Shown here one piece after another: positions 33,093 to 42,685 of a stretch of DNA of 47,268 nt. Under the pieces are notes generated by a model. The model saw only the letters and a list, made by a program, of their open reading frames with translations, did no database searches and was not told where the DNA came from. Made by a program: the position numbers and the translations under genes. Each line of letters opens with the position of its first letter. The stretch's first letter is position 1. Source of the DNA: Alphaproteobacteria bacterium (GTDB lineage: Bacteria > Pseudomonadota > Alphaproteobacteria > Paracaedibacterales > CAITNM01); contig CANJXJ010000006.1 of NCBI GenBank assembly GCA_947478955.1, positions 1-47,268 on the forward strand. Direction: 5' to 3'.

Positions 33093-33139
33093 GTTCTATA
33101 CAACTACTACCTGCGATTTTCTCATACAAATCATTATTC
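33093..33139 (-). pseudogene. 3' remnant of a third GIY-YIG nuclease gene
   Basis: The minus strand reads NNDLYEKIAGSSCIELDP, then runs into the palindromic element (LVKPEGH), matching the intact nuclease C-terminus DLYEGIAGSTCIEMGP and its repeat-encoded tail. Nothing of the catalytic core is left. Confidence 0.65.
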
Positions 33140-33262
33140 ATAAAAATTAATGATAAATTATAGATTTATTTAAAATTATATATTTAATATATTTTATAAT
33201 TAACTGTTTATTTATATCTAAATGAGAAACTAATTCTAGTAAAAATTCATCGTCCTTAGCAA

Positions 33263-35026
33263 ATGTTTAAAAAAAAATTCCGTCCAGTAATGGCTGTTTG
33301 TGCATTACAGTTACTGGTTGCCATTGTAAGCCAAGCATATGGCAGCACACTTGAACAACAGGCATATTTAGGTGTCCAGGATCAGTTTTCTTTAGCGGAA
33401 GAGCTGCCTCAAACCACTAAAGCCTTATCTTTAGCGTTGGATGCAGAGGTTACCCGCGATTGTGCCTCACCAACAAGCATCGTGCTATCCTTACCTCATC
33501 CTGCAGATGTTGCACCAAGTAAAGCACCACACTTAGTTCAACCCACAACAGCTGTTGTCAAACCAATAGCAATAATTGAACCAACAGCAATAGCGGTTAA
33601 ACAACCCTTAGCTGTTGAAGTAGACACCCACAGCAAAAAATCGAAAAGCTTACCGCTACCTGCAGCCTGGGCTGGACGTGATGATGTCATTAATCCTGAT
33701 CTTGATTTCAAAGCTTTATTAGCTAAAGCAAAAGTATCTGGCGCGTTGCCAATTAAAAATAATACGTCAGGTTCTATATCTATTAATATTCGTGGCCAAC
33801 AACGGGTAAAAAAACGCACAGAACCAGTAGAACTTAATTTTACCATTGCTGCCGGCCAAACCTTGAATGTGCTTAGTTTGGATTCGTACGGTTCAATAAC
33901 GCTAAACCCAGGTTCGGGCGGCTTTTTAAATTTTTATTCGACAAAAAATAGATTTAAAGTTGCAGTAGAACCGCAACCAATGCTGCTTTTTCCAAGAACA
34001 CTTCGCCCTTTCACCTTTGTCCCTAATAAAGAAACCGCTTGTCTTGTTGGCGCCACCGAAGACGAAAAAGCAAAAATTGACCAATATTGGGGCCATGTTG
34101 GTTTCATGAAATATGTGTGCAAACAAGAAACCATTGATCCCGATGATTTTTATCTTCAACGCATGCGCTTATATGAAGCGTTTATATTAGAATCAATAAT
34201 AGAAAGGCCCTTGCCTTATATTCCACGCATCCCGCTTAATCTCTTTAGCATTTGGCTGACTAATCTAAGTAGTCCCAAAGAACCTGATCAAGAGCTAATT
34301 GATTTAGCCTTAGCAAGCTCTAGAATTAATAGCCATAAAGATGGCTGGAATCATTTTTTCCTAGTACAAGACCCCAATATATTTCCACAAACTGAAAAAG
34401 CCCTAAAAGGTAGTGATGTCAAACTCGTTTCATTTGCAGAATTATTAGGCCCCTTAGAATTAGAAAGTGAGCTTGCCGAGTCTATAGCCGATCGTAAATT
34501 TGGTATGGCTAGTGACATCCTTCGGGTGGAAGCACTTTTGAAAATGGGCGGGGGATATTTAGATATTGATCTGCAAACCATGCAATCCCTTAAGTTATAT
34601 TTTTATGCTTATCATTCCATGTTTGGTATTGAGCCAATGTCGGAATTCATTGGCAATGCCTTTATGGCGGCTTCTCCTGGCCACCCCATCATGCGAGAAA
34701 TGATGCGGATCATTAGCAGAAATTTTGCGCTGAAACGGGCAGGTAATAAAGCCTTTTATAGCTCAATACCCACCGATGGTTTCAGCACAATTGTACAAAC
34801 TGGGCCTTGTGTCTCAACAGTCGCTTTTTATAATGCTGCCAATCGTGATGAACGTGCCGATATCCTTATGCCACCTCAAGCTTTTTACCCCGCAAAAAGT
34901 CTAAAGAGACCAGAGTTTGGCATCCCTACTCTACGTGATTCGATCGACATAACAGCTGCAACTCTACACCTCTGGTTAACAACCTGGGCCGGCGCAAGAG
35001 GCGCTAAAAACGGCAGTTGTGGTTAG
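33263..35026 (+). CDS. Exported DXD-motif glycosyltransferase (GT-A, TcdA/TcdB-like sugar-binding region)
   Basis: The 587-aa protein has a signal peptide (KKKFRPVMAVCALQLLVAIV, cleavage near AYG-STL). Residues about 70-260 are a Val/Ala-rich region followed by a beta-type NTSGSISINIRGQQ domain. The catalytic part has IWLTNLSSPKEP, then RKFGMASDILRVEALLKMGG, then GYLDIDLQTM (DXD at Asp434/Asp436), and a downstream GNAFMAASPGHPIM helix, the pattern of family PF04488. In this family, secreted members glycosylate host proteins. It is followed 36 nt later by an exported LicD-like gene. A periplasmic role is the alternative. Confidence 0.78.
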   Translation: MFKKKFRPVMAVCALQLLVAIVSQAYGSTLEQQAYLGVQDQFSLAEELPQTTKALSLALDAEVTRDCASPTSIVLSLPHPADVAPSKAPHLVQPTTAVVKPIAIIEPTAIAVKQPLAVEVDTHSKKSKSLPLPAAWAGRDDVINPDLDFKALLAKAKVSGALPIKNNTSGSISINIRGQQRVKKRTEPVELNFTIAAGQTLNVLSLDSYGSITLNPGSGGFLNFYSTKNRFKVAVEPQPMLLFPRTLRPFTFVPNKETACLVGATEDEKAKIDQYWGHVGFMKYVCKQETIDPDDFYLQRMRLYEAFILESIIERPLPYIPRIPLNLFSIWLTNLSSPKEPDQELIDLALASSRINSHKDGWNHFFLVQDPNIFPQTEKALKGSDVKLVSFAELLGPLELESELAESIADRKFGMASDILRVEALLKMGGGYLDIDLQTMQSLKLYFYAYHSMFGIEPMSEFIGNAFMAASPGHPIMREMMRIISRNFALKRAGNKAFYSSIPTDGFSTIVQTGPCVSTVAFYNAANRDERADILMPPQAFYPAKSLKRPEFGIPTLRDSIDITAATLHLWLTTWAGARGAKNGSCG

Positions 35027-35062
35027 AAAATTTGAAGTAAAACAAATGGAAAGTGTAAAATC

Positions 35063-35923
35063 ATGAAATATTGCATATTAATTATTATTGGCTTGTTTCA
35101 ACTATCTTCGGCATTACAAAGCGCAGCTAGTGTTGCACCACCAAAGCCCTGGATAGACCTTGATAGGATGGATCAAGAAACACGCTTGGCAACCTTAAAG
35201 AACCATGTCTTTATCAGTCCTTCCCATTTTCCACCGCTGTATCAAGCAGCTAAGGATCTACAGCAACTACTTGAGCTTGCTGGAATAAAGGCTATAGGGC
35301 TTTTTGGATGCACTCTTGGAATTTTTCGACTGGGAGAATGTCTTCGTTGGGATGACGACGTTGACTATGGGGTTGATATAAGAGATGAAAATAAAATAAA
35401 AGCACTCATCCCTTTGGCAGATAAGCTGGGGTACAATTTATTTGCTGATGACATAGTAGGCTATAAATTCTACCGAAAGGAAAAACTTGTGGATCCTGAA
35501 ACCAGCGAATCCCATAATGTTTTTGTTGATATTTTTCTATATCAATTAGAAAGCGATAAGTATCAGCTGGTACGAGAAAAAGGCAAAGCACTGTTTCCCA
35601 AAGCATGGCTTAATAAGCGTGAATTTGAAACAAGAACCGTCTTAAAGTGTGGCCCTTTAATGATGCCATGCAGCACTTATACAGAAGACCTTCTCTTTAG
35701 GTTTTATGGTCTTGAATGTAAAACCCAAGCACTCTTTTATTTTAGTCATATTAAAGATGTAACGGTTAACTATAAGTGGACTATCAGACTGGATACTGAT
35801 GAATATCTTAGCTTCAAAGATATACAATTAGAAGATCGAGCAACCAAAGTGCTGCTACCTTCCATGTCTTTTGACGACTGGGTAAGCTTTAATGAGAAAC
35901 GCGAGATTCCTACGATCGAGTAG
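35063..35923 (+). CDS. Exported LicD-family phosphotransferase-like protein
   Basis: The 286-aa protein has a signal peptide (MKYCILIIIGLFQLSSALQS, cleavage SAA-SVA). The LicD/fukutin core is clear: LLELAGIKAIGLFGCTLGIF, RWDDDVDYGVD (metal-binding Asp97-99 and Asp101), then FVDIFLYQ and PLMMPCSTYTEDLLFRFYG. LicD proteins transfer phosphocholine or phosphoribitol-type groups from nucleotide donors to glycans, and bacterial ones are cytosolic. The eukaryotic relatives fukutin and FKRP enter the secretory pathway. It sits in one unit with the exported glycosyltransferase, suggesting sequential glycan modification. A palindrome remnant (GGAAGACTAGAG) follows the stop. Confidence 0.82.
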   Translation: MKYCILIIIGLFQLSSALQSAASVAPPKPWIDLDRMDQETRLATLKNHVFISPSHFPPLYQAAKDLQQLLELAGIKAIGLFGCTLGIFRLGECLRWDDDVDYGVDIRDENKIKALIPLADKLGYNLFADDIVGYKFYRKEKLVDPETSESHNVFVDIFLYQLESDKYQLVREKGKALFPKAWLNKREFETRTVLKCGPLMMPCSTYTEDLLFRFYGLECKTQALFYFSHIKDVTVNYKWTIRLDTDEYLSFKDIQLEDRATKVLLPSMSFDDWVSFNEKREIPTIE

Positions 35924-35946
35924 CAGGAAGACTAGAGCAGGGTCCC

Positions 35947-36236
35947 AGTTTTCCTCCGGCCTGACCGGAGGATCCAATTGAAAAATATTGATATTACTTA
36001 CTGGACCATATGGTCAAGCCATATGGAAACTAAAGAAGATTACTACCTCTAACTTTCCTCGATTTCAATTCTCTAGTTTTCCTCTGGCTTGACCAGAGGA
36101 TCCACAAATTACAGGCATGGACCCTACGATCAAGCCGTAGGGAAACTGGGGAGTGTGCAATGCACCCCCCCTTTCTAGTCGTGGGGAAACTTCGGCGGAC
36201 TCTCTCTAGTTTCCCTTGTCTTGACCAGAGGATCCA
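35947..36236. repeat. Cluster of GGTCAAGCC elements between the LicD-like and GNAT genes
   Basis: The copies are 35947-35976 (-, arm CTCC/GGAG), 36002-36031 (+, ATAT/ATAT), 36075-36104 (-, CTCT/AGAG), 36118-36147 (+, CTAC/GTAG) and 36208-36236 (-). A half copy lies near 36171-36191. Four of the five intact copies have different arms, all complementary. The last copy encodes the C-terminus and stop of the GNAT gene. Confidence 0.92.
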
Positions 36237-36943
36237 AGAATATCAAGGCTTAAGCTGTGACCCATAGAAAGGTGGGCAGCGGTAGGTAGAATCATTGGCC
36301 GTGCAATATCCGGATAACTACTAATTTGTTTAGTTAATGCTTCTTGCAAGATTGAATACACACAACGTTCTTGGGTACCAGTAACGTTACCAGCCTTTAA
36401 CAAAAAGGTCGCACCAACCACATCTGTTGCAATTCTTAGGGATGCGGCATTTTCTGGATGAATGCTAAGCTCAAGTGAATCACACATCTTGTCGATGGGC
36501 CAAAATTTTAAAAATCCCCGCACGGCTTCTGATGTAAATCCCTTGCTCTGTTGTTCCATATTAGTAACATAAACCATTCGATGAACCGTCGGAAATGCGT
36601 AGCGTGGTTCCCGGCCCACAACACATGCAAGGGTAGATGATGAAACTTCTTTAGTGTAGAAAAAAATGCAAGTTGAGAATTTTTTTTCCAAGACCTGTTC
36701 TTGCATATGGCTTATCCATGCAGGCCCTTTTTCTAAACCGTCTTCATAGTACCTACCATTTAACCTACCCGCACCATCTGTTTGATTTAAAAGCCCAGCC
36801 ATCGAGGTAATTCTGTCCGCAGTAGCGGCATATGCTTTTAGTCTTGCCGTTTCAAAAAGGAGACCCTCTTCTGCAGGCACAAGTGACAAGGAAGTAGCTG
36901 ACCAAAGAGTGTTTAAAAACAAACATACTAAAATAAACTTCAT
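36206..36943 (-). CDS. Exported GNAT-type acetyltransferase with a repeat-encoded C-terminus
   Basis: The 245-aa protein has a signal peptide (MKFILVCLFLNTLWSATSLS). The mature part begins LLFETARLKAYAAT, like RimJ/RimL-type GNATs, and contains HRMVYVTNMEQQSKGFTSEA (the acetyl-CoA-binding strand and loop region) and ELSIHPENAASLRIATDVVG. The last nine or so residues (GSSGQDKGN) and the TAG stop come from the palindromic element 36208-36236, so the gene has been extended or truncated by repeat insertion. Acetyl-CoA is absent from the bacterial periplasm, so an exported GNAT makes most sense if delivered into host cytosol. The function is otherwise unknown. Confidence 0.68.
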   Translation of the reverse strand: MKFILVCLFLNTLWSATSLSLVPAEEGLLFETARLKAYAATADRITSMAGLLNQTDGAGRLNGRYYEDGLEKGPAWISHMQEQVLEKKFSTCIFFYTKEVSSSTLACVVGREPRYAFPTVHRMVYVTNMEQQSKGFTSEAVRGFLKFWPIDKMCDSLELSIHPENAASLRIATDVVGATFLLKAGNVTGTQERCVYSILQEALTKQISSYPDIARPMILPTAAHLSMGHSLSLDILGSSGQDKGN

Positions 36944-37117
36944 ATAAATATATATCCAATAATCAAAATGACTATTTTTAAATATAATGCATTGTTATTA
37001 AATAATTATTAACATTAACTACGCTACTTTACTTATTAACGCACCATTTCTTGCAATTCGCCTTTGCCCTATATAATATGTGTACAGCGCAAGGCATAAC
37101 CTTGTGGGGAAAATATT

Positions 37118-37606
37118 ATGGCTAAACGAGAAGAAAAGTTAATCGCTCAACACAAACGTGCTAGATACGATTATGAAATTTTAGAAACGCTAGAAGCTGG
37201 CATTGTGTTAATGGGCAGTGAAGTGAAATCTATGCGTATTGGAAAAGCTAGCATTAATGAGGCATACGCCGGAGAAATGGCAGATGATCCATCAGCTATC
37301 TACCTTTTTAATGCCAATATCGCTGAATATAGTTTTGCTAATCGATTTGGCCATGAAGCTAAACGCCCTAGGAAACTGCTTTTAAAGAAACGTGATGTAA
37401 AAAAACTTTTGGGAAACGTTCGCAAAAAAGGCTATACGGTAGTACCACTTAGAATGTACTTTAATGCCTTTGGTAAAGTGAAATTACAAATAGGTATGGC
37501 CCGCGGTAAAAACACGGTCGATAAGCGTGAAACCATTAAGGAACGTGACTGGAACCGAGATAAAGCCAGGATTTTGCGAAGCAATAATAAAGGCGCTGAC
37601 GCTTAA
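37118..37606 (+). CDS. smpB: SsrA-binding protein SmpB
   Basis: The 162-aa protein binds tmRNA and rescues stalled ribosomes. It has the OB-barrel signatures RYDYEILETLEAGIVLMGSE, then VKSMRIGKASINEAY, and RPRKLLLKKRDVKKL. The C-terminal tail, GKNTVDKRETIKERDWNRDK, is the decoding-centre helix. The size is typical. It is followed by a bidirectional terminator shared with groEL. No tmRNA gene was recognised in this window. Confidence 0.97.
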   Translation: MAKREEKLIAQHKRARYDYEILETLEAGIVLMGSEVKSMRIGKASINEAYAGEMADDPSAIYLFNANIAEYSFANRFGHEAKRPRKLLLKKRDVKKLLGNVRKKGYTVVPLRMYFNAFGKVKLQIGMARGKNTVDKRETIKERDWNRDKARILRSNNKGADA

Positions 37607-37633
37607 TACTATCCAAATCCTTTTACACCTATA

Positions 37634-37664
37634 AAAAACAGGCCCCAAATTGAGGCCTGTTTAA
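37634..37664. terminator. Bidirectional terminator between smpB and groEL
   Basis: ACAGGCCCC-AAAT-TGAGGCCTGT (one mismatch) has an A-tract before and a T-tract after. It serves the converging smpB and groESL transcripts. Confidence 0.88.
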
Positions 37665-37669
37665 TAAAA

Positions 37670-37696
37670 TGGATTCCCGCCTGGGCGGGAATAACA
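37670..37696. repeat. CGGGAATAAC-type alphaproteobacterial palindrome
   Basis: TGGATTCCCGCCTGGGCGGG followed by AATAACA is the same family as 7164-7190, placed in the smpB-groEL gap beside the terminator. Confidence 0.8.
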
Positions 37697-37708
37697 CTGG
37701 GAAGTGGA

Positions 37709-39376
<1,668 letters not shown>

Positions 39377-39394
39377 TTAATATATGTGTGTAAG

Positions 39395-39691
39395 TTAAGC
39401 GGCTTTTTCAATAATGCCCATGATGTCGGATTCCTTCATCACTAGGTAATCTTGCCCATCGATTTTAATTTCAGTGCCTGACCACTTACCAAACAATACG
39501 CGATCACCTGATTTTACATCCAAAGCAACTATGGTGCCTTGCTCATTACGCGCGCCAGATCCTACCGCTACCACTTCGCCTTCCATTGGCTTTTCTTTTA
39601 CCGTGTCTGGGATAATAATCCCGCCAGCAGTTTTTCCTTCTAATTCAATGCGTTTAACCATAACCCGGTCATGCAAAGGGCGAAATTTCAT
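39395..39691 (-). CDS. groES: 10 kDa chaperonin GroES
   Basis: The 98-aa co-chaperonin starts [20 protein letters not shown], with the mobile loop [14 protein letters not shown] and the C-terminal [11 protein letters not shown] strand. It is the first gene of groESL, 30 nt ahead of groEL. The start has GGAGAG upstream. Confidence 0.98.
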   Translation of the reverse strand: MKFRPLHDRVMVKRIELEGKTAGGIIIPDTVKEKPMEGEVVAVGSGARNEQGTIVALDVKSGDRVLFGKWSGTEIKIDGQDYLVMKESDIMGIIEKAA

Positions 39692-39736
39692 AGGTTCTCT
39701 CCTTTTGATTAGTTTTTAAAATTCAAGATTGGGCTG

Positions 39737-39763
39737 TTAGCACTCAACCTTTACGAGTGCTAA
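39737..39763 (-). promoter_or_regulatory. CIRCE operator (HrcA binding site) of groESL
   Basis: TTAGCACTC-N9-GAGTGCTAA is a perfect match to the CIRCE consensus. It overlaps the downstream edge of the -10 box, so HrcA would block transcription. Confidence 0.97.
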
Positions 39764-39789
39764 TTTAGCAAACGTACAAGAAGTGTCAA
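39762..39789 (-). promoter_or_regulatory. Sigma-70 promoter of groESL
   Basis: On the minus strand, TTGACA (39789-39784) is followed after 16 nt by TAAATT (39767-39762), directly ahead of the CIRCE. Confidence 0.8.
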
Positions 39790-39881
39790 GGGATAACATT
39801 TAGGAAAGTCTTACATTTTTTCAATTGAAATATTTTAAAATTTTTATTTAAATATGAAAGTTATTGTCAAATTAAATTATA

Positions 39882-40826
39882 ATGCTTCGATTTTTAACAT
39901 TCGTATTTTTTGTAACAAGCATGGGCATTTTTGCAAGCAGCGCTAGATCTCCCTGGATAAAAAAAGAAAATGATTTTCTTGTCAGCTACGTAACGCACCA
40001 TCACGCAGAGAAATGGTCACGTATAGCTGACGCATTAAATATAGCTTTCCTTAAGAAGGGCGAACAAAAAAGAACAGGAAAGCAATGTCGCGAACGTTGG
40101 CACAATCAATTAGATCCAGGAATTAAAAAGGGTAATTGGACCCTTGAAGAAGATGAATTAATAAGAAGGGCAGTAAATGGTTCATATGAAAAACGGTGGG
40201 CTGATATTTCACGTCAAGTCTTCAAGGGTAAGCGTAGTGATAATGATATAAAAAATCGCTGGTATTCAAGACTACGTACGCGTATAGATCCAAGTTTAAT
40301 TGTAGAAAAGCCTGTACAAGAAAAACCAAAAAAGCCAGTAGCTGTCTGCCTTAAGAGGAAGACAGCTAGTAATGACCAAGCCTCTGATGATGATTCAGAA
40401 GATGAAATTACACTGGAAGCAACCAGTAGCGCAATGGGAAAATCGGGCAGATATCCAACTCGCGTTCGCGCCACCCCCGATTTTTTTACTATCAATCACA
40501 AACCTAAAGCGCTGAAGAGAGCACACTCAGCTAGCGATAGTGATGAAGCACCTTTATCAAACACACAAACTAGTACCGTGGCTTGTGTAGCACCCTCGCT
40601 TACTCCATTCCCGCCTGGTGTCCATGTGGAATTTCCAAATGAGGGGGGCCCCTCAGGTGGCTCACCCTTTGAAGAGCACTGGCAGGGTATCGTAGGTCAC
40701 ATCGTAGGTCACCCAGACTTCCCGGATGGTGATTACCCGCACTCTTCTGATGATTATGATTTCGCTGGATCCCTGGGGTCCTCCCCGCTCCCTACTACCG
40801 GCCCCGATGACCTTGATTTTTTTTAG
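39882..40826 (+). CDS. Exported Myb R2R3-like DNA-binding protein (candidate nucleomodulin)
   Basis: The 314-aa protein has a signal peptide (MLRFLTFVFFVTSMGIFASS, cleavage near ASS-ARS). Residues 24-135 are two Myb/SANT repeats with the diagnostic spaced tryptophans: Trp25, Trp45 and Trp73, then Trp86, Trp106 and Trp127. Recognition-helix motifs are RTGKQCRERWHNQLDP and RSDNDIKNRWYSRLR, and the inter-repeat linker is IKKGNWTLEEDELI, as in eukaryotic c-Myb R2R3. A Lys-rich segment with possible nuclear-localisation motifs (CLKRKT; KPKALKRAH) and a Ser/Asp/Phe-rich acidic tail ending DDLDFF follow. Signal peptide, DNA-binding domain, NLS-like motifs and activation-like tail suggest export to the host nucleus. 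Confidence 0.8.
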   Translation: MLRFLTFVFFVTSMGIFASSARSPWIKKENDFLVSYVTHHHAEKWSRIADALNIAFLKKGEQKRTGKQCRERWHNQLDPGIKKGNWTLEEDELIRRAVNGSYEKRWADISRQVFKGKRSDNDIKNRWYSRLRTRIDPSLIVEKPVQEKPKKPVAVCLKRKTASNDQASDDDSEDEITLEATSSAMGKSGRYPTRVRATPDFFTINHKPKALKRAHSASDSDEAPLSNTQTSTVACVAPSLTPFPPGVHVEFPNEGGPSGGSPFEEHWQGIVGHIVGHPDFPDGDYPHSSDDYDFAGSLGSSPLPTTGPDDLDFF

Positions 40827-40932
40827 CAAGGTTTTTGAACCAGTTAAATTATTGGCATAAAAACTGAATACACCACATGGCTGTTGACGCAGGGCTATAC
40901 CGGACTGAGAAGGAACATTAAAGAAATAAGCA

Positions 40933-41829
40933 TTAAGGCTTTTCAGCAATTAGGATAACATTTTCGCGGCCATCAAGCTCCCAAGACTTTGATTTGTAAC
41001 TAAGTGGTATCATCTTGCACTCAATAACCCTAAAATCATTTCTTTCAAAAACAGCTCGCAGAGCCTTATCGTCTAGGAAAAAGAAGGGCTCTATAGAAAT
41101 ATTTTTAATCTGCTCTGGGGCGGTTACTTCAGGGTTCACATATTCATGCAATGATTTAACAAATCCCGGATTCTCTTCTTTAGCATTAATACGTCGTTCA
41201 TACTCTAAAATAAATTTCTCAAAACGTTTTACATACGGCGTAATTGCCACAACAAAAATACGGCCACCCGGTTTTAGCAAAAGAAACAAATGCTTGACCG
41301 CATCTTCCAATTGATCTGGGGTTAAAAAATGTAACACCCGCCCCACAAAAATAGCATCATACGTAGCACCAAAATTTTTTATATTTTGAGCGTTTGTAAC
41401 GTCCGCTCGGATAAATTTTACCTGTTGAGCACTGTTCGGTTTAAGCTTATTTTCGTTAACTTTGCTTTGTAATATTTTTGCAGCGATAAACAGATGACGG
41501 GGATCTAAGTCATTAAGAGTATATTGTGTTGATTTACTTTGTCTTAATGCTGTGATCATCACCTTTCCATAGGTACCACCAATTTCTAAAACTACCTTAC
41601 CTTGCGCAAATTTTAAAAATTCTATCGTCGCATAATCAAATTTTGCAGTTACAGCACCCTTTTTATTCAGAGTTTGTATACGCCCATCAGACTCTGGCTC
41701 TGGCATTTTTAAATTGTTTTCGTCATATTTAACCAATGCCTCTTCGTAACTAAACACTGAAGCATCTGCCTGCAATAAACATGTAAAAATACAAAATAAA
41801 ACTTTGAATTTCAAAGACTTAGCCTCCAT
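40933..41829 (-). CDS. Exported SAM-dependent methyltransferase
   Basis: The 298-aa protein has a start with AGGAAGGT upstream and a signal peptide (KFKVLFCIFTCLLQADASVF, cleavage ADA-SVF). The Rossmann-type class I fold has motif I KVVLEIGGTYGKV (residues 78-90), an acidic end of beta 2 (YTLNDLDPRH), FIRADVTN for motif II, DAIFVGRVLHFLTPDQLEDA, and LLLKPGGRIFVVAITPY for motif III. The nearest look is methyltransferase family 11. S-adenosylmethionine is not available in the periplasm, so activity probably requires host cytosol. It converges on the Myb-like gene, and both carry signal peptides. Confidence 0.78.
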   Translation of the reverse strand: MEAKSLKFKVLFCIFTCLLQADASVFSYEEALVKYDENNLKMPEPESDGRIQTLNKKGAVTAKFDYATIEFLKFAQGKVVLEIGGTYGKVMITALRQSKSTQYTLNDLDPRHLFIAAKILQSKVNENKLKPNSAQQVKFIRADVTNAQNIKNFGATYDAIFVGRVLHFLTPDQLEDAVKHLFLLLKPGGRIFVVAITPYVKRFEKFILEYERRINAKEENPGFVKSLHEYVNPEVTAPEQIKNISIEPFFFLDDKALRAVFERNDFRVIECKMIPLSYKSKSWELDGRENVILIAEKP

Positions 41830-42016
41830 CGTGACTACCTTCCTATGGAATAACTGAGGTCACCCTAGTCCTTTTTTTTAAATCTCTCTAATGTTTTTTT
41901 TAAGGTTGCTTAGTGTGGGTTCTTAATCAGTTGCACACGGCACTTATCACTGATATGTTTGACTCAATATATTAACTTAAAAATCGCCCTTCTTTAAAAA
42001 AACTCTCTCTATTTTT

Positions 42017-42679
42017 ATGGTAAGTCAGGCTGTATTGAATTGCGCTGTAAACGAACTTGTTAGCTGCGCAAGGTCACTTGCCACAGCTCAACAAAAACCA
42101 GCTTCTTGCTTTGAATTTGTAAATTATGCCATTGCAAAAAGCACGCCCCATGCCTATCAAGAATTGCTGGCAGCACATAAAGCCATTCTCAAAAATCTCC
42201 CCCCAAGACATCGAACTCCTTTTCTTATCCCCTATTATTATTCTTTATTGCCTTTTGATTCTTTAAATTATTGGTCAAAAGTTAATATTACAAATGCTCA
42301 ATCAGGAGATCTACTGCTCTATATTGATAAAAACTATAATCCCGATCCATCAAGCCGGGCGGCAAATACTCCATCAGGAACTCACATTGGCATTGTCTCT
42401 GATGTTTTAAATCATGATATAGCTGCTGGCACGAGATTAAGCATTTTAGATAGTTCAAAGCGCATGCGCGGTCGTTGCTTTTATCACCACAGCGGCCTGC
42501 TAATCACTCCTTCAAAGCCCGGCCGCATTGCCTATAGTTTTTTAAACATTTTGCGTGATCCGGTAACAGATTTGTGTAGGGTGATGTTTGATGGTCAAAG
42601 ACCATTGGAAAATAAACATGTATATGCTTTAAGGGTGGGAAACAAGGATGTTGATATTCCCACCGCGCCCGAAGAATAA
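42017..42679 (+). CDS. NlpC/P60-like cysteine hydrolase fold protein
   Basis: The 220-aa protein has no classic signal peptide. A Cys-His-type core can be traced: PASCFEFVNYAIAK (Cys31), AQSGDLLLYID (the strand preceding the active-site loop) and SGTHIGIVSDVL (His123), with a polar third residue probably in LSILDSSKR. This is the arrangement of NlpC/P60 and CHAP amidases that cut peptidoglycan peptides or, in effectors, host substrates. Overall similarity is low, so the call is fold-level only. It converges on gap with a 6-nt gap. Confidence 0.6.
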   Translation: MVSQAVLNCAVNELVSCARSLATAQQKPASCFEFVNYAIAKSTPHAYQELLAAHKAILKNLPPRHRTPFLIPYYYSLLPFDSLNYWSKVNITNAQSGDLLLYIDKNYNPDPSSRAANTPSGTHIGIVSDVLNHDIAAGTRLSILDSSKRMRGRCFYHHSGLLITPSKPGRIAYSFLNILRDPVTDLCRVMFDGQRPLENKHVYALRVGNKDVDIPTAPEE

Positions 42680-42685
42680 TGTCTC

